Both the position numbers and the translations under genes were made by a program. From Pseudomonas sp. GD03919 (GTDB taxonomy: Bacteria; Pseudomonadota; Gammaproteobacteria; Pseudomonadales; Pseudomonadaceae), in contig NZ_CP104582.1 of NCBI RefSeq assembly GCF_029814935.1, positions 3,534,001 through 3,598,000 on the forward strand: a stretch of DNA of 64,000 nt, in the 5' to 3' direction. The notes beneath the pieces were generated by a model, which did not search any database, was not told the DNA's origin, and was given only the letters and a program-made list of their open reading frames with translations. This document shows, piece after piece, positions 7,803 to 15,898 of this stretch; the stretch's first letter is position 1, and every line of letters starts with the position of its first letter.

Positions 7803-8141
7803 TTAGGCATCTTGCCGAACCGCCGTGAAGCCCGAGTCATCGCCCAAATGAATGAAAATCCGGCCTTCTGCCTGATCCGCTGTCACGTCCATCCAGCCGC
7901 GCCCGTTCATCGGGTCGTTCTCATCAGCACCTGACCAGGAAAACTCCACGCGCGCCACGCCATCGGCCGCACTGACTCGGGCATCAAGATCGCCCTGTAC
8001 CAAACCGAACTGAAATTCGCCCGTCAGGTCGCTACGGATGGTGATGTGGGCAGGGGCCTCCATGTCAAAGTAGTCAGCATCCCAGACTTCCATGCCGGTG
8101 ATGCGCCAAGTGCCCAGCACCGTTTTCTCCGCCTTTGTCAT
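7803..8141 (-). CDS. Small conserved hypothetical protein (112 aa)
   Basis: The product starts MTKAEKTVLGTWRITGMEVW and ends GDDSGFTAVRQDA. It is acidic and beta-rich with a GTWRI opening, and resembles small lipocalin-like or plasmid-borne hypothetical proteins; no function is known to me. The start overlaps the stop of the upstream gene by four bases (ATGA), so the two form a coupled pair. The TAA stop coincides with the TTA target duplication of the adjacent IS5 element, so the insertion landed on the stop codon without changing the protein. Confidence 0.65.
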   Translation of the reverse strand: MTKAEKTVLGTWRITGMEVWDADYFDMEAPAHITIRSDLTGEFQFGLVQGDLDARVSAADGVARVEFSWSGADENDPMNGRGWMDVTADQAEGRIFIHLGDDSGFTAVRQDA

Positions 8142-8695
8142 TCGTCACCCGCCAACCCGGCTTCCGACCAGAAATGGTCGAAGTCATCGCCGACGCCCCA
8201 GCCAACGTTCTGCCCCAGTTGGCGCACCCGATCCAGCCGGGCGAGGAACGCGGACTGCTGTGCAGCGGGCAAGGCCAGCACATATTTCAGCGCCTGCTCG
8301 AACATCCGCACCAGCGCATCGTAAAAGCCCTCGTCGTCCATGCCGCAACCGGCCAGAAAGTCGAACACTTCTTCGCAGTAGAACACCGAGAGTTCCGCCA
8401 AGCCTTCGGGCTGGCCCAGTGCCTTTTTGTAATCGCTGATGGCTTTTTTGGCCTTGGCTACCGACATCGGCTTGCGATAGTCGGACGGGTTGATCCACTG
8501 CGTGATGATGGTCTTGTAGGGCTCCAGCGGGTCATCGCCCAGCCCGAAGCGCGCGTGCAAAAAGGCCTTGTTGTCCTTGCTGGCGGCGTACAGGTCTTGC
8601 ACCAGCCCGAGCAGCCCAGCGCGGTCGAAGCCGGCCAGTTTGGTTTTGACGTCGCTCCAGCTGGGTGTGGTTTTGGCGGTTTTCTTCGTGGCCAT
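8138..8695 (-). CDS. DUF6155-like hypothetical protein
   Basis: A 185-residue protein starting MATKKTAKTTPSWSDVKTKL, with KKAISDYKKALGQPEGLAEL, a YCEEVFDFLAGCGMDDEGFY segment and a helical C-terminus. The arrangement (short N-terminal helix, RKPMSVAKAKKAI, then a VFDF...GFYDAL block) resembles the DUF6155 family, for which no biochemical role is established. The ATG at 8695 is preferred to one nine bases upstream (MTPM) because of the basic MATKK start. It is translationally coupled to the downstream 112-residue gene and may be part of a lost defence or plasmid module. Confidence 0.6.
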   Translation of the reverse strand: MATKKTAKTTPSWSDVKTKLAGFDRAGLLGLVQDLYAASKDNKAFLHARFGLGDDPLEPYKTIITQWINPSDYRKPMSVAKAKKAISDYKKALGQPEGLAELSVFYCEEVFDFLAGCGMDDEGFYDALVRMFEQALKYVLALPAAQQSAFLARLDRVRQLGQNVGWGVGDDFDHFWSEAGLAGDE

Positions 8696-8804
8696 GGGCG
8701 TCAACTCTCGGCCTGAACCATTAAGTGCTGCTTAATGGTTGGTTTCAGGCATCCGGCATCAAATAACCGCGCGAGGTTTTCGTCGCCGAGATTCAGCCGA
8801 TATG

Positions 8805-9395
8805 TCATGGAGTTACCCCAAAAGACCCTGCCAGACGTTCCAGCAAATCGTTGTGCCGCACCTCCAGATCACCCAGTGCGAAAGCACCTAAAACCAAGAG
8901 GCGCTGGGAATTCGGCAGGCTTTCAACACGATCTTCAAAGTAACGCACACGCTTGTCAGCGAAGTCCAGGTTGCCCAGCGAGGTATTCTTCCGTCGTGAC
9001 AGAAGCATCAGGTTTCCCAACCGGTGAAGCCACGCCTCACGCTGATCATCGGTGAAATCCTTGAGCCATTGGCTGGCTTTCCCCGGCGTCTGCGGCAGAA
9101 TGTGCTCAACGCTGATTTCGTCGGGTAAGTTCAATGGTGCGGCATGACTGGCCAGCAAATATTCCAAACGCAACAGCACGTACCTCGCAAAACGTCTCCC
9201 ATAGATCACACCATCGAGCAGGGCCATCAACTGCTTGCTGTCGAAGTCAAACACCTTACTGGCCAATACCTCATCGGGAGTTTTAGCCGCTTCAATGGCC
9301 TTTAATACCTCGTTCATGTTGCTGATCCGCTGCGTCGGTGTCAGTTGCACAATCCAGTCGGCCGAAAATTTGGCGGTTGCAGGAGCTGAGTGCAA
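8805..9395 (-). pseudogene. GmrSD-type (DUF262/DUF1524) restriction protein, C-terminal fragment
   Basis: Contains EISVEHILPQTPGKASQWLK, WLHRLGNLMLLSRRKNTSLG and NLDFADKRVRYFED, which together form the HNH-like DUF1524 endonuclease domain at the C-terminus of GmrSD type IV restriction enzymes. The N-terminal DUF262 (ParB/Srx-like NTPase) domain is missing: the frame ends at about 9395-9400, where the IS30-type element begins. The remaining ~195 residues have no proper start and are probably not expressed. This is evidence of a former anti-phage gene. Confidence 0.75.
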
Positions 9396-9399
9396 CACG

Positions 9400-10290
9400 G
9401 TTATTGAATTGAAGCCGGAGCATCATGCCGCATTGCCATGGCATTTTGCATGATCTCTCCCATCACCTCGATGGGGCATTTGAAGTCGAAGCGCTTACGC
9501 GGTCGCATGTTCAGTTGCAGCGCAATGGCGTCCAGCTCCTCCTGGCTATGTACCGACAGGTCTGTGCCCTTGGGCAGGTACTGGCGAATCAGGCCGTTGA
9601 TGTTTTCGTTGCTGCCGCGCTGCCAGGGGCTGTGCGGGTCGCAGAAATAGATCGCCACGCCGGTTCTTTGGGTGATCTCGGCGTGTCGCGCCATCTCCCG
9701 GCCCTGGTCGTAAGTCATGCTCTTGCGCATCTCCAGCGGCATGCTATTGAGCGCGGCCTGCGCGTCGTCTTGCCTTGGCGCAGACAGATGATCAGCTCCT
9801 TACGCAGCTCACCCACTGGCAGGGCATAGATCGCGTTGTAGATCGTCTCGCGACAGACGTAGGCATCTCGCAGGTTGGGTATGTTCATGCTGCGCAGCTT
9901 GCCGGCAATCTGCTCGGGAGACAAACGCTCACGCAGCATATGGGTCACCAGTTCGAAGCGCTCGCTACCCGGCAACAGTTTTCGCATCGGTCGACAAACC
10001 TGGCGGCGGGCCTGCATTTGCTGCTGGGCCAGGCGGACCGAGTAGCCACCGCAAGCACCTCGGTTACGGCGCAGCTCACGGCTGATGATCGAAGGGGATC
10101 GGTTGATCAAGCAGGCAATCCTGCGCTGGCTGAAGCCTTGGGTACGACCGATTTGAATGGTGGCGCGCTCTTCAACGCTGAGTTCGGTATAAGACATAGG
10201 GGCCACGCATGGAAATCGGGGTTCCCGGCAGATTGGAGCCGATATCGTAAACCTTACACGGCAAAGTCAGATAGGCCGTAGGCGAATTTC
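9400..10290 (-). mobile_element. IS30-family element with internal deletion (ends approximate)
   Basis: Two transposase pieces on the minus strand (see separate entry) sit between the truncated restriction gene and the second IS21 remnant. I cannot pair the terminal repeats with confidence. Left-side sequence GAGTGCAACACGG near 9390-9405 and right-side sequence up to about 10,290 are the likely limits. The right flank ends in TTTCAACAGGCTGCTAA (about 10,278-10,294), which resembles the end of the short TAGCAGGC elements elsewhere in the window. Confidence 0.55.
9401..10206 (-). pseudogene. IS30-family transposase, internally deleted and frameshifted
   Basis: The N-terminal part (10,206 downward) reads MSYTELSVEERATIQIGRTQ, FSQRRIACLINRSPSIISRE and an IIC-LRQGKTTRRPRS block, typical of the IS30 HTH region. 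It then goes out of frame at about 9770, and the C-terminal part resumes as MPLEMRKSMTYDQGREMARH, CDPHSPWQRGSNENINGLIR, QYLPKGTDL. The segment that normally carries GHWEGDLI (first catalytic Asp) is absent, a loss of roughly 80 codons. The later Asp (YDQG) and Glu (SNEN) motifs remain. Not functional. Confidence 0.85.
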
Positions 10291-10317
10291 AACAGGCTGC
10301 TAATCCTCGATGACTAG

Positions 10318-10571
10318 GGCCTGGCCCCGCTCACCGCCAAGCAGCGTCGCGACATGCTGGAGCTACTGGATGATCGCTACGGCCAGCGCTCGACCATCGT
10401 GACCAGCCAAATGCCGGTGGACAACTGGCACGAACTGATCGGTGATCCGATCCGACTCTGGCCGACGCCATCCTCGACCGCTTGGTGCACAACGCTTATC
10501 GGATCAACCTCAAGGGTGAGTCGATGCGCAAACAGACGAAGAAATTGACGACACCGGGCACCTCAGACTAA
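10318..10571 (+). pseudogene. istB: IS21-family IstB C-terminal fragment (copy 2)
   Basis: Reads GLAPLTAKQRRDMLELLDDR then [20 protein letters not shown], then loses frame at about 10,445 where ATCCG is tandemly duplicated (GGTGATCCGATCCGACTC against GGTGATCCGACTC in copy 1). After that the original frame resumes to the TAA at 10,569-10,571. It begins at the same IstB residue as copy 1 and is about 95% identical by eye. The five-base duplication makes it a pseudogene. Confidence 0.85.
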
Positions 10572-10699
10572 CAATGCCCCCTGCGTCGCTGCGCTCCGAC
10601 TGCCCGGCCGGATGGCCGTGGAACAGGTGGCCGGATGGCGTGGAATCCGCAATCGAACGGCAGGCACGGAACATGAGCGATGAAGATTGCTGGTGAATA

Positions 10700-10992
10700 C
10701 GGCAGGAAAAGGCCTCACCGATCCTCGACACGCTGCATAACTGGATGCTGGCCCAGCGTGATCGGGTGCCCAACGGATCAGCAACAGCAAAAGCCTTGGA
10801 TTACAGCCTCAAACGCTGGGTAGCGCTGACGCGCTACCTGGAAGATGGAGCTGATCCCATCGACAACAACCAGGTCGAGAATCAGATCCGGCCATGGGCG
10901 CTGGGGCGCTCGAACGGGTTGTTTGCCGGGTCGCTACGCAGCGGGCGAGCGAGATTGGCCAATTGCTGCCGCATCAGTGGGCACCTGCCTGA
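10700..10992 (+). pseudogene. IS66-family transposase (TnpC) 3' remnant (second copy)
   Basis: Reads PILDTLHNWMLAQRDRVPNG, SLKRWVALTRYLEDGADPID and NNQVENQIRPWALGRSNGLF, the IS66 TnpC C-terminal region with its NNxxENxIRPxALGR signature. After FAGSLRSG a deletion and frame change leads to GEIGQLLPHQWAPA and a TGA at 10,990-10,992, the normal C-terminal end. It differs in many positions from the remnant at 276-607, so it came from a different IS66 element. Confidence 0.8.
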
Positions 10993-11290
10993 ATCACGCA
11001 AGGTGAGTTCGGCGGACGCTTACGATTCAGTTACGTTGCTCACAGCTTTTCACTCCATATAAGCGGGGCCTGACGCCGAAGCGACAAGCCCCCAACTCAT
11101 TAGAATTCCTGCACGGTTCGGCAAGATCGTAGTTACTGTCTGATCGGTATTTATGGGGCTGAGAGCATAATCTTTCAGCCCTGCCCCATTCCCAGTCAAA
11201 TGACCGCTTTTGGCCGATTCTGTTGAAAAAGTAGCTGCTTCCCCATGCCTTCGGCAGAATTGCCCTGTCAGCGAGCGCGGGGGCGAACAG
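10993..11290. other. Non-coding stretch containing an IS1182-like left end
   Basis: No gene is visible. The sequence CTGTTGAAAAAGTAGCTGC at 11,220-11,238 lies about 55 bases before the IS1182-type transposase start and closely matches the terminal repeat of the short TAGCAGGC elements at 24,552 and 33,656. It is probably the left terminal region of the truncated IS1182-type element. Confidence 0.45.
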
Positions 11291-11291
11291 C

Positions 11292-11459
11292 ATGATGGGG
11301 CAGTTACCGGGAGGACAGCAGCGCCTGTTCTACTCGTTCAATCTGGAAGATCACGTCCCGGCCCAACACCTCCTGCGCAGCATCGACCAGTGCTTGGATC
11401 TCAGTGATCTGCGCGCCTATCTGGCAGATTTCTATAGCCCCATCGGGCGCCCTCGATAG
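11292..11459 (+). pseudogene. IS1182-family transposase, N-terminal fragment
   Basis: A 55-codon frame, MMGQLPGGQQRLFYSFNLED then HVPAQHLLRSIDQCLDLSDL and FYSPIGRPR, matches the N-terminus of IS1182-type transposases (FYxFxLExHVPxxHLLRxID...YSxxGRPS). It stops at a TAG where LysR sequence begins. The remaining ~90% of the transposase is gone, so a deletion from within the IS into the neighbouring LysR gene is the simplest explanation. Confidence 0.75.
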
Positions 11460-11462
11460 ATC

Positions 11463-11930
11463 CATCCGGAGTTCACGCCGCTGGTCAACGAGCCCTTCGT
11501 GCTCGCCTGCCGGCGCGATCATCCCCTGGCCAAACGCTCTGAAGTGGCCTGGCGCGAACTGAGCGACTACCGCCTGATTGGCGTCGGCCGTCTCAGTGGC
11601 AACCGCGTACTGCTCGACCACGGCCTGGCCCATCTCGACTGGCGCCCAAGCTGGTTCTACGAGGTGCAACACCTGTCGACCTCACTCGGCATGGTCGAGG
11701 CCGGCCTGGGCATCGCTGCCCTCCCCAGCCTGGCGATGCCGGCCGAGGATCATCCGATCCTGGTCAGCCGGCCGCTGGTCGACCCGGTGATCAGTCGTAC
11801 CCTGGGCCTGGTACGCCGCCGCGGCTCTTCGCTGTCGCCGGCAGCCGAACAGTTCGTCGAAACCCTGCTGCGGCAATGGCCGAGCTACACCTCCATTGGC
11901 ACCAGTAACCCCGCCGAACTCGACAGCTGA
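11463..11930 (+). pseudogene. LysR-family regulator, C-terminal fragment
   Basis: Reads HPEFTPLVNEPFVLACRRDH, YRLIGVGRLSGNRVLLDHGL and STSLGMVEAGLGIAALPSLA, the second half of a LysR effector-binding domain, ending at the TGA at 11,928-11,930. The HTH and the first half of the effector domain are replaced by the IS1182 fragment. This marks the boundary between the accessory region and the conserved chromosome. Confidence 0.85.
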
Positions 11931-12059
11931 GGCATCGCTCGGGCCGGCGTCGCGCTCGCCGCCGGTCCGACGCGCTTTCATCAGCAACCACCGAGCAAGA
12001 CAGGCCGCCGAAAACCCGGATAATGGCGGCCATTTCGTTTTGCTTGCCGGTGCCGCTCC

Positions 12060-14258
12060 ATGGAAATCAAGGTCAACTTTCTCGACAACCTTCGCCTCGA
12101 AGCCAAGTTCGATGACTTCACGGTGATCGCCGATCAGCCGATCCGCTACAAGGGCGATGGCTCGGCGCCGGGGCCGTTCGACTATTTCCTGGCCTCCTCG
12201 GCGCTGTGCGCGGCGTACTTCGTCAAGCTGTACTGCCAGACGCGCGACATTCCCACCGAGAACATCCGCCTGTCGCAGAACAATATCGTCGACCCGGAGA
12301 ACCGCTACGCGCAGATTTTCAAGATTCAGGTCGAGTTGCCCGCAGACATTTCCGAGAAGGACCGCCAGGGCATCCTGCGCTCCATCGACCGCTGCACGGT
12401 GAAGAAGGTGGTGCAGCAGGGCCCCGAGTTCATCATCGAGGAAGTGGAAAACCTCGACGCCGATGCCCAGGCGCTGCTGATGCCGGTGTCCGACACCACC
12501 ACCTACATCCCGGGCAAGGACCTGCCACTGGAGCAGACCATCGCCAACATGTCGGGCATCCTCGCGGATCTTGGGATGAAGATCGAGATCGCCTCCTGGC
12601 GCAATATCGTGCCCAACGTCTGGTCGCTGCACATTCGCGACGCGCAGTCGAACCTGTGCTTCACCAACGGCAAGGGATCGACCAAGGAAAGCGCACTGGC
12701 CTCGGCGCTGGGCGAGTTCATCGAGCGGCTGAACTGCAACTTTTTCTACAACGACCAGTTCTGGGGCGAGGACATCGCCAACGCCGAGTTCGTCCATTAC
12801 CCCAACGAGCGCTGGTTCAAGCCGGGCCCGAAGGATGCGCTGCCCGAGGAAATCCTCGACGAGCACTGCCTGGCCATCTACAACCCGGACGGCGAGCTGC
12901 GTGGCTCGCACCTGTACGACACCAATTCGGGCAACACCGCGCGCGGCATCTGCTCGCTGCCCTTCGTGCGCCAGAGCGATGGCCAGACGGTGTACTTCCC
13001 GTCCAACCTGATCGAGAACCTGTACCTGTCCAACGGCATGAGCGCCGGCAACACCCTGGCCGAGGCGCAGGTGCAATGCCTGTCGGAAATCTTCGAGCGC
13101 GCGGTCAAACGCGAGATTCTGGAGAACGAACTGTGCCTGCCGGACGTGCCGCAGGAGGTACTGGCCAAGTACCCAGGCATCGTCGCCGGTATTAAAGGTC
13201 TGGAGGAGCAAGGCTTCCCGGTGCTGGTGAAGGACGCTTCGCTGGGTGGTGAATTCCCGGTGATGTGCGTGACCCTGATGAACCCGCGCACCGGCGGCGT
13301 GTTCGCCTCCTTCGGCGCCCACCCGAGCCTGGAAGTGGCGTTGGAGCGCAGCCTCACCGAACTGCTGCAAGGCCGCAGCTTCGAGGGCCTCAACGACCTG
13401 CCACAACCGACCTTCGACAGTCTGGCGCTGACTGAGCCGAACAACTTCGTCGAGCACTTCATCGACTCCAGCGGCGTGGTGTCGTGGCGCTTCTTCGGCG
13501 CCACGCCGGACTTCGAATTCGTCGAGTGGGACTTCTCCGGCCAGGGGGCAGACTCCAACGAGCAGGAAGCCGCGACCCTGCTCGGCATCCTCGAGGACAT
13601 GGGCAAGGAGGTCTACGTCGCCACCTACGACGACCTTGGCGCCAACGCCTGCCGCATCCTGGTGCCGGGCTACTCGGAGATCTACCCGGTCGAGGATCTG
13701 ATCTGGGACAACACCAACAAGGCGCTGCTGTTTCGCAAGGACATCCTCAACCTGCACGCCCTGAGCGACCGTGAGCTGAAATCGCTGCTGCGCAACCTCA
13801 ACAACGCCGAGGTCGACGACTACACCGACATCACCACGCTGATCGGCATCGAGTTCGACGACAACACGGTGTGGGGCCAGTTGACCATTCTCGAGCTGAA
13901 GCTGTTGATCAACCTGGCGCTGAAGAAATACGACGACGCCAAGGAACTGGTCGAGGCCTTCCTGCAGTACAACGACAACACCGTCGAGCGCGGCCTGTTC
14001 TACCAGGCGGTCAACGCCGTGCTGGAGATCCAGCTGGACGACGAGCTGGAGCTGGCCAACTACGAGCACAACCTGCGCCGCATGTTCGGCAACGAGCGCA
14101 TGGATGCAGTGATTGGCTCGGTAAACGGCAGCGTGCGCTTCCATGGCCTGACCCCGACCAGCATGAAACTCGAAGGCCTGGACAAGCACCTGCGCCTGAT
14201 CGACAGCTACAAGAAACTGCACGCCGCCCGCGCCAAAGCAGCCGGGCTGGCCGGCTGA
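12060..14258 (+). CDS. OsmC-YcaO fusion protein (RimO accessory-type)
   Basis: A 732-residue protein. Residues ~1-145 form an OsmC-like domain (MEIKVNFLDNLRLEAKFDDF, then APGPFDYFLASSALCAAYFV with the conserved Cys). Residues ~155 onward form the YcaO domain (ESALASALGEFIERLNCNFF, GNTLAEAQVQCLSEIFERAV and the Pro-poor C-terminus). YcaO proteins use ATP to activate peptide amides. E. coli YcaO influences RimO-dependent methylthiolation of ribosomal protein S12 and lacks the N-terminal OsmC domain; fusions are common in pseudomonads. No TOMM partner genes are nearby, which favours a housekeeping role. The nucleotidyltransferase gene follows by two bases. Confidence 0.9.
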   Translation: MEIKVNFLDNLRLEAKFDDFTVIADQPIRYKGDGSAPGPFDYFLASSALCAAYFVKLYCQTRDIPTENIRLSQNNIVDPENRYAQIFKIQVELPADISEKDRQGILRSIDRCTVKKVVQQGPEFIIEEVENLDADAQALLMPVSDTTTYIPGKDLPLEQTIANMSGILADLGMKIEIASWRNIVPNVWSLHIRDAQSNLCFTNGKGSTKESALASALGEFIERLNCNFFYNDQFWGEDIANAEFVHYPNERWFKPGPKDALPEEILDEHCLAIYNPDGELRGSHLYDTNSGNTARGICSLPFVRQSDGQTVYFPSNLIENLYLSNGMSAGNTLAEAQVQCLSEIFERAVKREILENELCLPDVPQEVLAKYPGIVAGIKGLEEQGFPVLVKDASLGGEFPVMCVTLMNPRTGGVFASFGAHPSLEVALERSLTELLQGRSFEGLNDLPQPTFDSLALTEPNNFVEHFIDSSGVVSWRFFGATPDFEFVEWDFSGQGADSNEQEAATLLGILEDMGKEVYVATYDDLGANACRILVPGYSEIYPVEDLIWDNTNKALLFRKDILNLHALSDRELKSLLRNLNNAEVDDYTDITTLIGIEFDDNTVWGQLTILELKLLINLALKKYDDAKELVEAFLQYNDNTVERGLFYQAVNAVLEIQLDDELELANYEHNLRRMFGNERMDAVIGSVNGSVRFHGLTPTSMKLEGLDKHLRLIDSYKKLHAARAKAAGLAG

Positions 14259-14260
14259 AC

Positions 14261-14854
14261 ATGGTCAGCGAGCGCCCAACCCACAGAGTCGCAGCGCTGA
14301 TGCTGGCGGCCGGTTACAGCCGCCGCTTCGGCGGCGACAAACGCCGGCTAACACTCAGCGACGGGCGCTCATTGCTCACCGCCAGCCTGGAACTGCCCTG
14401 TTCAATGCTCGAAGAAATCTGGCTGGTATTGCGCCCGGACGAGTCCATCGCGGAGCTGGGATTATCCGTCAGCATCAAGCTCGTCCAGCATCCGCTAACA
14501 GCCCAGGGCATGGGCCACAGCCTGGCGGCAGGTGCCGAGCGTCTACTGGCCGAATCCAACGCTGATGCCGTGGCGATCTTTCTAGCCGATATGCCGTCGA
14601 TACATCGGGACAGCCTGGAAACCCTGATCGCCCACTCCAGCGCGAACAACATCGTGCTGCCCAGCTATCAGGGCAAGCGTGGTCATCCGGTACTGTTCGG
14701 CCGCGATTTATGGCCACAGCTCACGACGCTGAGCGGCGATACCGGGGCCAAGCAGGTGCTGCAGCAGAACCCCAGCGCTGTGCGTATCGTCGAGCTGAAC
14801 GATCCTGGCGTACTGCAGGACATCGACACCCCGGCAGACCTGATTCAGCTCTAG
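14261..14854 (+). CDS. MobA/MocA-like nucleotidyltransferase
   Basis: A 197-residue NTP-transferase-fold protein with the signature LMLAAGYSRRFGGDKRRL near the N-terminus, LADMPSIH as the metal-binding motif and SYQGKRGHPVLFG as the acceptor region. These match the molybdenum-cofactor cytidylyl/guanylyltransferase group that modifies MPT for molybdoenzymes, but substrate cannot be assigned from sequence alone. It begins two bases after ycaO, so the two genes are probably co-transcribed. A REP-type hairpin follows. Confidence 0.8.
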   Translation: MVSERPTHRVAALMLAAGYSRRFGGDKRRLTLSDGRSLLTASLELPCSMLEEIWLVLRPDESIAELGLSVSIKLVQHPLTAQGMGHSLAAGAERLLAESNADAVAIFLADMPSIHRDSLETLIAHSSANNIVLPSYQGKRGHPVLFGRDLWPQLTTLSGDTGAKQVLQQNPSAVRIVELNDPGVLQDIDTPADLIQL

Positions 14855-14858
14855 GCTC

Positions 14859-14911
14859 GTAGGGCGGGTGCAACCCGCCACAACGCAGGCGGCGGGTTTC
14901 ACCCGCCCTAC
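14859..14911. repeat. REP-type inverted repeat (GTAGGGCGGGTG)
   Basis: GTAGGGCGGGTG ... CACCCGCCCTAC forms a long imperfect hairpin between two convergent genes and may serve as a bidirectional terminator. Its right end supplies the TAG stop of the minus-strand LysR gene. Confidence 0.7.
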
Positions 14912-15792
14912 TGCCCGGCCTGATGCAGCAGCACCTCACTCAACGCCTGCGCCGCGCTGGACAGCTGATGCCTAGCCTGGTGCAGCAAGCCGATGCGGCG
15001 CGATACCTGCGGCTCGCTCAGCGGCAGGCAGCGCGCGCCGAGTTCTTCCATCTGTTGCCTGCACAGCTGCGGCACGGCGCTGACGCCGAGACCCTCGGCG
15101 ACCATGCGCCCGACCGTGACCAACTGATGGCTCTCGAACGCCACCGGTAGCTTGCCGTGGCTGGCGGTCACGCTGTCTTCCAGTAGCAAACGCACCGCCG
15201 AGGGCCGCTGCAGGGTGATAAAGGGTTGTTCCAGCAGCTGTGCCCAGGTCAGCGCGGACTGTTCGGCCAACTCGCTGGCGACCGGCACCACGGCGACGAA
15301 ACGGTCCTCGTACAGAGGTGTGAACTGCAAGCCATCCAGTGTCGTTGGTTCGAAGGCGATGCCCAGCTCGACGCGACCGTCGCGCACCATCTCCATTACC
15401 TGTTCGTTGATCACGTCGTGCACCGCCACGTTGACTCGTGGGTAGGCATCGCGGAAGGCGCGCAGCGCCGCCGGCAGACGGTTGCCGGCGAACGACGGCA
15501 TGGCCGCTACCGCCACCTTGCCCATCTGCAGGGTGAAGTGCTGACGCAGCAGGTCCTCGGCGTTGTCCCAGTCGGCCAGCAGGCGCACGGCAATCGGCAA
15601 CAGCGTCTCGCCCTCGGGCGTCAGCGCCACGCTGCGGGTGGTGCGCACCAGCAATTGACCGCCGAGCGATTGCTCCAGGTTCTTGATCGCCAGGCTCAGT
15701 GCTGGCTGCGACAGATGCAGGCGCTCGCAGGCCTGGGCGAAGCTCAGGCTCTGCGCCACGGCGAGAAAGGCGCGTAGCTGCTTGACGGTCAT
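14908..15792 (-). CDS. LysR-family regulator (DhcR-like) of the CoA-transferase operon
   Basis: A 294-residue regulator with HTH MTVKQLRAFLAVAQSLSFAQ...ALSLAIKNLEQSLGGQLLVR and an effector domain (KVAVAAMPSFAGNRLPAALR). It is divergent from the CoA-transferase/thiolase genes, the same layout as P. aeruginosa PA1998 (dhcR)-PA1999-PA2000-PA2001, recalled from knowledge of that genome. The ATG at 15,790-15,792 fits family length. The longer frame upstream adds a spurious hydrophobic leader. Confidence 0.85.
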   Translation of the reverse strand: MTVKQLRAFLAVAQSLSFAQACERLHLSQPALSLAIKNLEQSLGGQLLVRTTRSVALTPEGETLLPIAVRLLADWDNAEDLLRQHFTLQMGKVAVAAMPSFAGNRLPAALRAFRDAYPRVNVAVHDVINEQVMEMVRDGRVELGIAFEPTTLDGLQFTPLYEDRFVAVVPVASELAEQSALTWAQLLEQPFITLQRPSAVRLLLEDSVTASHGKLPVAFESHQLVTVGRMVAEGLGVSAVPQLCRQQMEELGARCLPLSEPQVSRRIGLLHQARHQLSSAAQALSEVLLHQAGQ

Positions 15793-15812
15793 TGATTTAT
15801 TTACCTGATCAA
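15792..15812. promoter_or_regulatory. LysR-type box TTGAT-N11-ATCAA
   Basis: A perfect inverted repeat TTGAT-N11-ATCAA, a T-N11-A LysR motif, overlaps the first base of the lysR start codon in the 106-base divergent gap before the CoA-transferase genes. It is a good candidate for the autoregulatory binding site. Confidence 0.6.
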
Positions 15813-15898
15813 TAAAGAGGAAAAACAAACTTAACAAATAAGCCCATAGCGCAGAAGCTTGGTCCACCCCTAGATAACAACAAAAGAGGCAGCCTCTA

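Noticed and set aside
11682..14222. An 846-codon open frame opposite ycaO
   Set aside because: Rich in Val, Gln, Leu and Asp with no motif, and entirely covered by the well-supported OsmC-YcaO gene.
14855..14920. A possible tRNA or small RNA gene from the strong hairpin
   Set aside because: It matches a REP-type repeat and has no cloverleaf elements.
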